From: Bradyrhizobium oropedii
GTDB lineage: Bacteria; Pseudomonadota; Alphaproteobacteria; Rhizobiales; Xanthobacteraceae
Direction of reading: 5' to 3'
NCBI RefSeq assembly: GCF_020889685.1
Contig: NZ_JACMYO010000090.1
Location: 1 to 33,218 of the forward strand
DNA length: 33,218 bases
This document shows, piece after piece, positions 24,604 to 31,547 of the stretch. The position numbers were made by a program, and so were the translations under genes. The notes under the pieces were generated by a model, which searched no databases, was not told the origin of the DNA, and saw only the letters and a program-made list of their open reading frames with translations. How positions within the stretch are numbered: position 1 is the stretch's first letter; each line of letters starts with the position of its first letter.

Positions 24604-24754
24604 GGTTTCCTCTTTACGTTGTCTCGGCGGTTGGTACCGCGGTAGGTCGATGCGTCGACCCATATTTGATTTTTGTGCCGGGCTTGTCCATGGTCGGCGG
24701 CAAGCCCATCCGTGAACGCGTGATTAGCGCGCACCAAACCAAATGGAAACCCCA
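24604..24754. promoter_or_regulatory. Divergent promoter region with palindromic operator candidate
   Basis: This spacer separates the PaaG-kinase-DUF6285 operon from the SDR gene. It holds a perfect inverted repeat GGTCGA-TGCG-TCGACC at 24645-24660, the size and symmetry expected of a TetR-type operator, about 42 nt upstream of the minus-strand ATG. An AT-rich stretch (CATATTTGATTTTTG) follows at once. No regulator gene is in the window. Confidence 0.4.
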
Positions 24755-25537
24755 ATGAGTGGCATCTTCGATCTCACCGGCCGCGTCGCTGTCATCACCG
24801 GCGGCAATGGCGGCATCGGCCTCGGCATCGCGCAGGCGTTGAACGCCGCCGGCTGCAACGTCGCGATCTGGGGCCGCAACGCGGAAAAAAACGCCAACGC
24901 CGCGGCTTCGATGAAGGCCGGGCCCGGCAAGGTCTCGACGCAATTCTGCGACGTCAGCGATCCCGGCTCGGTCAAGACCGCGATGAAGGCAACGCTCGAC
25001 ACCTTCGGCCGCGTCGACGGCTGCTTCGCCAATGCCGGCATCGGCGGCGGCGGACGCCGTTCCTTCATCGACCGCACCGAGGAGGAATGGCGCAAGATGT
25101 TCGCGACCAATCTCGACGGCGTGTTTCATGTATTCCAGGCTGCGGCACGCCACATGACCGAGCGGTCTGAAGCCGGCGACAAGTTCGGCCGCCTGGTCGC
25201 AACCTCGAGCCTCGCTTCGCTGTTCGGCACCGCGCGCAACGAGCACTATGCCGGCACCAAGGCAGCGCTGAATGCGCTGTGCCGCGCGCTCGGCGTCGAG
25301 CTCGCCCGCCACGGCGTGACCGCAAATGCGATCCTGCCGGGCTGGATCAAGAGCGACATGACCGCCGGCATCATGGCCAACGACAAGTTCGTCGCCAACG
25401 TGATGCCGCGCATTCCGGTGCGCCGCTTCGGCGAGCCGAGCGATTTCGGCGGCATCGCCGTCTACCTCATGAGCAAGGCATCGTCCTATCATACGGCGGA
25501 CTGTTTTGTGATCGACGGCGGGTACACGGCGTTCTAG
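24755..25537 (+). CDS. SDR family oxidoreductase
   Basis: A 260-residue classical SDR: TGGNGGIG at 15-22, NAG at 93-95, Ser152, Tyr165-x3-Lys169 and the C-terminal CFVIDGGYTAF. It should interconvert an alcohol and a ketone with NAD(P)H; Arg41 after the second strand (WGRN) suggests NADP preference. The start is the ATG at 24755; another in-frame ATG at 24743 adds four residues, and neither has a clear Shine-Dalgarno. Divergent from the kinase operon, so it could be the keto-reductase feeding 4-hydroxyacyl-CoA to the kinase, as LvaD does, or a 3-hydroxyacyl-CoA dehydrogenase. Confidence 0.88.
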   Translation: MSGIFDLTGRVAVITGGNGGIGLGIAQALNAAGCNVAIWGRNAEKNANAAASMKAGPGKVSTQFCDVSDPGSVKTAMKATLDTFGRVDGCFANAGIGGGGRRSFIDRTEEEWRKMFATNLDGVFHVFQAAARHMTERSEAGDKFGRLVATSSLASLFGTARNEHYAGTKAALNALCRALGVELARHGVTANAILPGWIKSDMTAGIMANDKFVANVMPRIPVRRFGEPSDFGGIAVYLMSKASSYHTADCFVIDGGYTAF

Positions 25538-25560
25538 CCAAGTCTCGCAGCATCACCGGT

Positions 25561-25711
25561 GTCGTCCCTGCCTAGTGCGCAATTGCGCACGGGAGCAGGG
25601 ACCCATAACCACAGGACGCTGTTGTTGAAGCAGGCTGGGGCCACAGCGTCGTAACGCAATGAGCATCGGTGGTTATGGGTCCCGGGTCGCGCTGCGCTTG
25701 CCCGGGACGAC
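25561..25711. repeat. Family A palindromic repeat, copy 4
   Basis: Its left 52 nt match copy 2 exactly, including GTGCGCAATTGCGCAC at 25575-25590. The centre has GCTGGGGCCACAG, and the right arm GGTGGTTATGGGTCCCGGG ... GCCCGGGACGAC matches copy 1. It occupies the first part of the 392-nt gap between the SDR and VOC genes. The rest (25712-25929) has a short GCGACGCCGCGTCGC near-palindrome around 25828 and the VOC ribosome site GGGAGG, and I see no gene in it. Confidence 0.85.
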
Positions 25712-25929
25712 ATCGAATATCTGGCTCGTGCTTGAAACATACATCTGCATCCTCGCGGCGCAGACGCATCCGAGTCTTGCGTTTACCTGCCCTCTTCCGA
25801 AGCTGAGGGCGCGACGTTTCTAGCCGCGCGACGCCGCGTCGCTTCCGTCGCGACAAAACTGCTGCTAGCGTTCCTGCCGTAAGGACGCACAAGCCGACTT
25901 TTCGTAAACAAGCAGGGAGGATATTTCAG

Positions 25930-26307
25930 ATGTTTTCACACGTGATGGTTGGCACCAACGATCTGGACAAGGCCAAGGCGTTTTATGATGCGCTGCTCGG
26001 CACGCTCGATGTCCGGCCGGCCCGGGTCGACGGTCACCGCATCATGTACTTGACCAAGGCAGGCATTTTCATGGTGTCCAAGCCGATCAACGGCGAGCCG
26101 GCGACGCACGCCAATGGCGGCACGATCGGCTTTGCCTGCTCTTCGCCCGAGCAGGTCCATGCCTGGCACGCGGCCGGCGTTGCCAATGGCGGCAAGCCCT
26201 GCGAGGACCCGCCGGGTGTACGCGAAGGAGGCGGCATCAAGCTCTACCTCGCCTACTTGCGCGATCTCGACGGCAACAAGATCTGCGCAATGCACCGGAT
26301 GACATAG
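25930..26307 (+). CDS. VOC family protein (glyoxalase/bleomycin-resistance fold)
   Basis: This 125-residue protein has the paired beta-alpha-beta-beta-beta pattern of the vicinal oxygen chelate fold: SHVMVGTNDLDKAKAFYDALLG at the start with His4, and YLRDLDGNKICAMHR at the end. The usual C-terminal metal-ligand Glu (as in DGxxIE) is replaced by Cys (NKIC), so classical glyoxalase activity is doubtful. GGGAGG lies 8 nt before the ATG. It stands alone; function unknown. Confidence 0.82.
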   Translation: MFSHVMVGTNDLDKAKAFYDALLGTLDVRPARVDGHRIMYLTKAGIFMVSKPINGEPATHANGGTIGFACSSPEQVHAWHAAGVANGGKPCEDPPGVREGGGIKLYLAYLRDLDGNKICAMHRMT

Positions 26308-26339
26308 CCGGCCCCGCCGGAGTCTTTTTCACGCTGCAT

Positions 26340-26376
26340 GCGGCGGCGTTCAAACAACGTTTGAAACGCCGTCGCC
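26340..26376. terminator. Long hairpin downstream of the VOC gene
   Basis: GGCGTTCAAAC and GTTTGAAACGCC form an 11-12 bp stem with one bulge, extended by GCGGC/GTCGC at its base. It lies 33 nt after the VOC stop. No T-tract follows, so it may be an mRNA-stabilising hairpin or repeat fragment rather than a true terminator. Confidence 0.4.
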
Positions 26377-26482
26377 AAATTCCGCGATGCGGTAGAGATC
26401 CTGCGAAAATCGGTGCTCGCGCTTCGCGTCGCACGCGTCTATTGTCCGCCGCGAAACGCGCCTTCGCGAGGGAGAAAAGACA

Positions 26483-27757
26483 GTGAAGCATGCCTATGTG
26501 CCGCGCACCACGAACTACACGCTCAATCCGGGCGACGAGCTCAACGACCTCCGGATGTCGGACAAGGTCCGACCGCTCTACGATCATGTGAAGCAGTTCA
26601 TCCGCGACACCGTCGACCCGATGTCGGTCGAGTTCTATCGCGCCGGCGAGAAGAAAACCAACCGCTGGAGCTTCACCGACGAACAGCTCGCGATCCTGCA
26701 GAAGGCCAAGGACAAGGCCAAGGAAGTCGGTCTCTGGAACTTCTTCCTGCCCGACGCCGAAACCGGCGATGGCCTCAACAACCTCGACTACGCCTATATC
26801 GCCGCTGAGCTCGGCAAGAGCCCGCTGGCCTCCGAGACCATGAACTGCTCGGCGCCCGACACCGGCAACATGGAGGTGCTGGAGCGCGTCGGCACCAAGG
26901 CGCAGAAGGAGAAGTGGCTGAAGCCGCTGCTCAACGGCGAGATCCGCTCGGCCTATGCGATGACCGAGCCGAACGTCGCCTCCTCCGACGCCAAGAACAT
27001 CTCGACGACCGCAAAGCTCGTCGGCGACGAGTGGGTGATCAACGGCGAGAAGTATTACATCTCCGGCGCCGGCGATCCGCGCTGCAAGATCATGATCGTG
27101 ATGGTGAAGACCAATCCCGACGCGGCGCCGAGCAAGCAGCAGTCGCAGATCCTGGTCCCCATCGACACCCCCGGCGTCGAGATCCTCGGCCCGATGCACG
27201 TGTTCGGCCATGACCATGCGCCGCGCGGCCACATGCATCTGCGCTTCAACAATTGCAAGGTGCCGAAGGAGAACATGCTGCTCGGCGAAGGCCGCGGCTT
27301 CGAGATCTCGCAGGTCCGCCTCGGACCGGGCCGCATCCATCACTGCATGCGCACCATCGGCAAGGCCGAGAAGGCGCTCGACATGATGGTGCAGCGCGGC
27401 CTGACCCGCGAAGCGTTCGGCAAGAAGATCGCCCATCTCGGCGGCAACATGCAGATCATCGCCCAGGCCCGTTGCGAAATCGAAGCGATGCGGCTGATGG
27501 TGCTGAAGGCAGCCAAGGCAATGGACGTGCTCGGCAACAAGGAAGCCCGCGTCTGGGTCTCGATGGTCAAGGCCATGGTCCCCGAGCGCGCCTGCAAGGT
27601 GATCGACCAGGCGATCCAGATGCACGGCGCCACCGGCATCTCGCAGTGGTCGCCGCTCGGCGAAATGTACCAGGACGTCCGCCATCTGCGCTTCGCCGAC
27701 GGTCCGGACGAGGTGCACTGGATGGTGGTCGGCCGCCACGAGTTGAGCATGGCGTAG
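26483..27757 (+). CDS. ACAD10/11-like acyl-CoA dehydrogenase
   Basis: A 424-residue flavoprotein of the ACAD10/ACAD11 subgroup, recognised from near-identical stretches with the dehydrogenase half of animal ACAD11: GLWNFFLP, CSAPDTGNMEVL, MTEPNVASSDAKNI, ISGAGDPRCKI and GEGRGFEISQVRLGPGRIHHCMRT. The catalytic-base position has Asp406 (ADGPDEVH) rather than the Glu of medium-chain enzymes, as in ACAD11. In ACAD10/11 and in bacterial LvaC, this domain works on 4-phosphoacyl-CoA, eliminating phosphate to give an enoyl-CoA. The start is GTG at 26483, 8 nt after GAGGGAG. Its probable kinase partner is encoded 2.7 kb away at 22826-23812. It could instead be an ordinary medium-chain dehydrogenase. 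Confidence 0.9.
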   Translation: MKHAYVPRTTNYTLNPGDELNDLRMSDKVRPLYDHVKQFIRDTVDPMSVEFYRAGEKKTNRWSFTDEQLAILQKAKDKAKEVGLWNFFLPDAETGDGLNNLDYAYIAAELGKSPLASETMNCSAPDTGNMEVLERVGTKAQKEKWLKPLLNGEIRSAYAMTEPNVASSDAKNISTTAKLVGDEWVINGEKYYISGAGDPRCKIMIVMVKTNPDAAPSKQQSQILVPIDTPGVEILGPMHVFGHDHAPRGHMHLRFNNCKVPKENMLLGEGRGFEISQVRLGPGRIHHCMRTIGKAEKALDMMVQRGLTREAFGKKIAHLGGNMQIIAQARCEIEAMRLMVLKAAKAMDVLGNKEARVWVSMVKAMVPERACKVIDQAIQMHGATGISQWSPLGEMYQDVRHLRFADGPDEVHWMVVGRHELSMA

Positions 27758-27765
27758 TTTCTCTT

Positions 27766-27910
27766 CCCCTTCTCCCCGCGTGCGGGGAGAGAAGGTCGGG
27801 GTGAGGGGGAGTCTCCGCGCGGACGGTGAGAATCGGATTCGCGGAGACTCCCCCTCACCCGGATCGCATCTGACGATGCGCTCCGGCCTCTCCCCGCAAG
27901 CGGGGCGAGG
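27766..27910. repeat. Family D palindromic repeat, copy 1
   Basis: The ends CTTCTCCCCGCGTGCGGGGAGAG and CTCTCCCCGCAAGCGGGGCGAG are hairpins. Inside, GGTGAGGGGGAGTCTCCGCG pairs with CGCGGAGACTCCCCCTCACC. Then comes CGGATCGCATCTGACGATGCG, shared with the copy at the end of the window (33171-33218). It directly follows the acyl-CoA dehydrogenase gene. Confidence 0.82.
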
Positions 27911-27927
27911 CAAGGAAAACGGACTGC

Positions 27928-27964
27928 AAGGCGGGTTCGCGCGAGCGTGACCCGCCTTTTGCTT
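27928..27964 (+). terminator. Rho-independent terminator candidate
   Basis: AAGGCGGGT (27928-27936) pairs with ACCCGCCTT (27950-27958), followed by TTGCTTT. It would end plus-strand transcription from the acyl-CoA dehydrogenase. A second hairpin, GCGGGTTA-N7-TAACCCGC at 27980-28002, follows just before the flavin reductase. Confidence 0.55.
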
Positions 27965-28025
27965 TCCGAACCCTCGGCCGCGGGTTACGCTTGGCTAACC
28001 CGCCCACCGAAATACCGGATCCTCC

Positions 28026-28643
28026 ATGGAATACGCCGCAAGCGACCTCACCCAGCGCGAACGCTACAAGGTGCTGACCTCCTTCGTGCTGCCGCGGCCG
28101 ATCGCCTGGGTGACGAGCCTCGGGCCGGACGGCGTCGTCAATGCGGCGCCGTTCTCGTTCTTCAACGTGTTCTGCGAGGACCCGCCGCTCTGCATGTTCG
28201 CGGTCAATCGCCGGCCCGACGGCCGCGAGAAGGACACGATGGTCAACATCCAGTGCCTGGGCGAGTTCGTGGTCAACCTGACCGACGAGCCGTTGGCGCG
28301 GGCGATGCACGAGAGCTCGGGCGACTTCCCGCCCGAGATCGGCGAGCCCGATTATCTCGGCCTGAAGCTCGCGCCATCCAGCAAGATCGCGGTGCCCCGG
28401 CTTGCCGACGCACCGTTCGCGATGGAGTGCAAGACCTGGAAGCTGATCGACGTCAACGGCGATCGCGAGCTCATCATGGGCGAAGGCATTCACTTCCACA
28501 TCCGCGACGAATTGTGGGATCGCGAAGCGATGCGCGTCCATATGGACCGCTACCACCCGATCGGCCGCATGTTCGCCGATCGCTACTGCCGCACCGACGA
28601 CCGCGTGGTGTTTCCCGCGGCCGAAGGGGCAAAGACGAAATAG
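28026..28643 (+). CDS. Flavin reductase family protein (FMN-binding split barrel)
   Basis: A 205-residue FMN-binding split-barrel protein: LPRPIAWVTSLGPDGVVNAAPFSFFNVFCEDPPLCMFAV (residues about 22-60) is the family flavin-binding core, followed by NIQCLGEFVVNL. Members reduce flavin for a partner oxygenase or are oxidoreductases themselves. The start ATG has no clear Shine-Dalgarno and follows a hairpin by 23 nt, so it may be leaderless or weakly translated. No two-component monooxygenase is adjacent; the nitronate-monooxygenase-like protein at 30193 carries its own flavin. Possibly co-transcribed with the small GNAT-like gene 14 nt downstream. Confidence 0.87.
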   Translation: MEYAASDLTQRERYKVLTSFVLPRPIAWVTSLGPDGVVNAAPFSFFNVFCEDPPLCMFAVNRRPDGREKDTMVNIQCLGEFVVNLTDEPLARAMHESSGDFPPEIGEPDYLGLKLAPSSKIAVPRLADAPFAMECKTWKLIDVNGDRELIMGEGIHFHIRDELWDREAMRVHMDRYHPIGRMFADRYCRTDDRVVFPAAEGAKTK

Positions 28644-28657
28644 CCGAGGACAAGACA

Positions 28658-28933
28658 ATGAGTGAAGCATTCCGCGACAACGAGGCGCAGAGCCGGTTCG
28701 AACTCGCCGTCGACGGCGCCACCGCCTTCGTGGTCTACCGCAAGACGCCGGACACCATCACGCTGGTGCATACCGAAGTGCCGCCGGAGCTCGGCGGCCG
28801 CGGCATCGGCTCGAAGCTCGCCCGCGCCACGCTCGATGCCGTCCGCGCGCAGGGCATCAAGCTCGTCGTGACATGCGAGTTCATCCAGGGCTTCATGAAG
28901 AAGCATCCGGAGTATGACGATTTGTTGGGGTAG
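28658..28933 (+). CDS. Small GNAT-like N-acetyltransferase (NATD1/COG2388 type)
   Basis: A 91-residue single-domain protein matching the short GNAT form: an N-terminal two-stranded part (SRFELAVDGATAFVVYRK), PPELGGRGIGSKLARATLDAVRAQG with the acetyl-CoA loop (GGRGIGSKL, 46-54), and VVTCEFIQGFMKKHPEYDDL. The target of this family is not established. It begins 14 nt after the flavin reductase stop, with GAGGACAAG upstream as a modest ribosome site. Confidence 0.85.
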   Translation: MSEAFRDNEAQSRFELAVDGATAFVVYRKTPDTITLVHTEVPPELGGRGIGSKLARATLDAVRAQGIKLVVTCEFIQGFMKKHPEYDDLLG

Positions 28934-28944
28934 AGCGCAGATGC

Positions 28945-29028
28945 GTAGGGCGGGTTAGCCGAAGGCGTAACCCGCCGATCTTTGTGAGGGCATGATGGCG
29001 GATTACGCCTTCGGCTAATCCGCCCTAC
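28945..29028. repeat. Family E palindromic repeat
   Basis: GTAGGGCGGGTTAGCCGAAGGCGTAACCCGCC on the left and GGCGGATTACGCCTTCGGCTAATCCGCCCTAC on the right form a long imperfect inverted repeat. The GTTAGCC/GGCTAAT pieces resemble the hairpin at 27980-28002. It lies between the convergent GNAT-like and yghU genes. Confidence 0.8.
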
Positions 29029-29040
29029 AAGGCTACGCAG

Positions 29041-29916
29041 CTACGACGCCGCCTGCTCGACCTTGTCCTGCGTCCTGGTCTCGAAATCGCTGGCGTCATG
29101 GCGCTCGTGGAGCTGGCTCGACGGCTCGCCCCAGGTGCGGTTGACCATGCGGCCGCGCTTCACCGTGGGGCGTGCCGCGATCGCGTCGGTCCAGCGCTGC
29201 ACGTTCTTGTAGTCCTGTACCGAGAGGAATTCGCCGCCACCGTACAGCAGACCCTTGGCGAGGCCGCCGTACCAGGGCCACACCGCCATGTCGGCGATGG
29301 TGTAGACATCGCCTGCGAGATATTCGTTGTCGGCGAGCCTGCGGTCGAGCACGTCGAGCTGGCGCTTCACCTCCATCGCAAAGCGGTCGATGGCGTATTC
29401 GATCTTGGCCGGCGCGTAGGCATAGAAGTGCCCGAAGCCGCCGCCGAGATAGGGCGCCGAGCCCATCTGCCAGAACAGCCAGGAGAACGTCTCCGCACGG
29501 GTCTTGACGTCGGTCGGCAGGAACGCGCCGAATTTTTCCGCGAGGTAGACCAGGATCGAGCCCGACTCGAACACCCGGATCGGCTCGGGCCCGCTCCGGT
29601 CCATCAGTGCCGGAATCTTGGAATTCGGATTGACCGCGACAAAACCACTGCCGAACTGGTTGCCGTCGATCTTGATCAGCCAGGCGTCGTACTCCGCGCC
29701 CTTGTGGCCCGCGGCGAGCAGCTCTTCCAGCATCACGGTGACCTTGACGCCGTTCGGCGTCGCCAGCGAATAGAGTTGCAGCGGATGGCGGCCGACCGGC
29801 AGCTCCTTGTCATGGGTGGGACCCGCGATCGGCCGGTTGATGCCGGCGAAGCGCCCGCCGCTCTCCTTGTTCCAGGTCCAGACTTTCGGCGGCTCGTAGG
29901 CAGGAATGTCAGTCAC
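29041..29916 (-). CDS. yghU: YghU-type glutathione transferase/disulfide-bond oxidoreductase
   Basis: A 291-residue protein that follows E. coli YghU almost throughout: KVWTWNKESGGRFAGINRP, LPVGRHPLQLYSL, NPNSKIPAL, RVFESGSILVYLAEKFG, YLGGGFGHFYAYAPAKIEYAIDRF and the C-terminal QLHERHDASDFET. YghU binds two glutathiones, has disulfide-bond reductase and peroxidase activity and lacks ordinary GST activity (known for the E. coli protein). The start is GTG at 29916, fitting the MTD start of YghU, with GGGAG about 10 nt upstream. Divergent from the nitronate-monooxygenase-like gene. Probable role: thiol/peroxide defence. Confidence 0.94.
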   Translation of the reverse strand: MTDIPAYEPPKVWTWNKESGGRFAGINRPIAGPTHDKELPVGRHPLQLYSLATPNGVKVTVMLEELLAAGHKGAEYDAWLIKIDGNQFGSGFVAVNPNSKIPALMDRSGPEPIRVFESGSILVYLAEKFGAFLPTDVKTRAETFSWLFWQMGSAPYLGGGFGHFYAYAPAKIEYAIDRFAMEVKRQLDVLDRRLADNEYLAGDVYTIADMAVWPWYGGLAKGLLYGGGEFLSVQDYKNVQRWTDAIAARPTVKRGRMVNRTWGEPSSQLHERHDASDFETRTQDKVEQAAS

Positions 29917-30192
29917 GTCATTGGCTCCCGGTTACGTTTCCCAAGGTGGGGCGGCGACCGCCGTGCCCATCCGCATGTCCGCACTAGATGGTGGGCACGC
30001 TTCGTTTTGCCCACCCCGCCGGATCGCATTTTCTACCTTGCGGAATGCACTGAGGGCGATGCAGCCAAGCAGCGCCTGCACGCAAGATCGACGCGGCCGA
30101 AACCCGCTTGGCTTCGCCGACCGTGATGCGCTAGCGTTGCAGGGGCTGATGCCAACGAGCACAAGAAGCAGCCGCCGGGAGAAAACCAACTC
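29917..30192. promoter_or_regulatory. Divergent intergenic region with a small palindrome
   Basis: 276 nt between yghU (minus) and the flavoprotein gene (plus). It contains GGTGGGCA (29990-29997) and TGCCCACC (30008-30015), an 8-bp stem around a 10-nt loop, the kind of short repeat common between genes in this group. CGGGAG near 30178 is the ribosome site of the downstream gene. I see no gene in it. Confidence 0.4.
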
Positions 30193-31326
30193 ATGAAATC
30201 ACCGATCTGCGACATGCTGGGAATTGAATTCCCCCTGCTCGCTTTCAGCCATTGCCGCGACGTGGTGGCGGCGGTCAGCCGCGCCGGCGGCTTCGGCGTG
30301 TTCGGCGCGACCCGGTACTTGCCGGAGACGCTGGAGCAGGAGCTGAAATGGATCGACGCACACGTCGACGGCAAGCCCTACGGGATCGACGTGTTGATCC
30401 CGGAAAACATCTCGACCGCAGGTGAGAAGAACGTCACCTGGAGGAGCCTGGAGAAACGCGTCTCACAGGAGCACCGCGATTTCACCCGCAATCTGCTGAA
30501 GAAATACAACATCGAGCTCACAACGCAGAGCGTCGCCGACGACCAGCCGCAGCCGTTCGATGCGGAGACCGCGCTGCAACTGCTCGAGGTCTCGTTCCGC
30601 CATCCGATCCGGCTGATCGCGAATGCGCTCGGCGTGCCGCCGAAGGCGATGATCGAGATGGGTCGCAAGCACGGCGTGCCGGTGGCGGCGCTGGTGGGCT
30701 CCAAGGAGCATGCGCTGCGCCAGGTCGCGGCCGGCGTCGACATCCTCGTCGCGCAGGGCACCGAGGCCGGTGGCCATTGCGGCGAAGTCTCGACCATGGT
30801 GCTGGTGCCCGAGGTGATCAAGGCGATCAAGAAGATCCGCGACGTGCCGGTGCTTGCCGCGGGCGGCATCATGACCGGCAGCCAGATGGCGGCGTGCATG
30901 GCGATGGGCGCGGCCGGCGCGTGGACCGGCTCGGTGTGGCTTGCCACGGTGGAATCGGAGACCTCGGAGATCTTCCGCGAGAAGATGATCGCCGCCTCCT
31001 CCCGCGACGCCATCCGCTCGAAGGGCCGCACCGGCAAGCCGGCACGGCAGCTCCGTTCGGTGTGGACCGACGCCTGGGACCGCTCGCCGGACAGCCCCGG
31101 CGCGCTGCCGATGCCGCTGCAAAGCATCATCAGCCGCGACGCCTTCAACGCGATCGACCGCGCCGCCGCTGGTGGTAACGAGAAGGCCCGCGATCTCGTC
31201 AGCTATTTCGTCGGCCAGGGTGTCGGCCTGGTCGACAGCGTGAAGTCCGCGGGCGCCGTGGTGCAGGAGTTCAAGGAAGATTTCGTCGAGGCCGTCGAGC
31301 ACATGAATGCGCTGGTGGCGGAGTGA
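30193..31326 (+). CDS. Nitronate monooxygenase-like flavoprotein
   Basis: A 377-residue FMN TIM-barrel protein of the nitronate monooxygenase/2-nitropropane dioxygenase family. It has ELTTQSV-like active-site lead-in, GVDILVAQGTEAGGHCG with His195 at the position of the catalytic His, and the phosphate-binding VLAAGGIMTGSQMAACMAMGAAGAWTGS. NMOs oxidise alkyl nitronates such as propionate 3-nitronate; the same fold includes FabK enoyl-ACP reductase and CoA-linked reductases. In this CoA-rich setting an enoyl-CoA-directed activity cannot be excluded. It is followed after a palindromic repeat by the thiolase-like gene. Confidence 0.86.
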   Translation: MKSPICDMLGIEFPLLAFSHCRDVVAAVSRAGGFGVFGATRYLPETLEQELKWIDAHVDGKPYGIDVLIPENISTAGEKNVTWRSLEKRVSQEHRDFTRNLLKKYNIELTTQSVADDQPQPFDAETALQLLEVSFRHPIRLIANALGVPPKAMIEMGRKHGVPVAALVGSKEHALRQVAAGVDILVAQGTEAGGHCGEVSTMVLVPEVIKAIKKIRDVPVLAAGGIMTGSQMAACMAMGAAGAWTGSVWLATVESETSEIFREKMIAASSRDAIRSKGRTGKPARQLRSVWTDAWDRSPDSPGALPMPLQSIISRDAFNAIDRAAAGGNEKARDLVSYFVGQGVGLVDSVKSAGAVVQEFKEDFVEAVEHMNALVAE

Positions 31327-31342
31327 TCGAATACGTGGCCAT

Positions 31343-31506
31343 CCTTCGAGGCTCGCCCAGCGGTGCAACTGCACCGCAAGGCTCGCACCTCCAGCGACAA
31401 AGGCGAAGCCTTTGCGCAGGGGATGACGCCGTCCCCGTAGCCGTCACCCCCGCGCAACGGCGAAGCCGTTGTCGCTGGAGGTACGCGCCCTTGCGCGCCT
31501 CGAAGG
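31343..31506. repeat. Large palindromic repeat (CCTTCGAGG ends)
   Basis: Outer arms are CCTTCGAGGC and CCTCGAAGG. Inside, CTCCAGCGACAAAGGCGAAGCC pairs with GGCGAAGCCGTTGTCGCTGGAG, giving a long cruciform-capable element with GCGGTGCAACTGCACCGC as a further hairpin at the left. It fills the gap before the thiolase-like gene and is a single copy in this window. Confidence 0.75.
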
Positions 31507-31547
31507 GCGGCGGCGTGGTGAAGACCTAGAAAGTGAAGCAAGAAGAA

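Noticed and set aside
13861..25711. Repeats considered as a CRISPR array
   Set aside because: Copies are kilobases apart, each is an internally palindromic element, and there are no regular spacers or cas genes.
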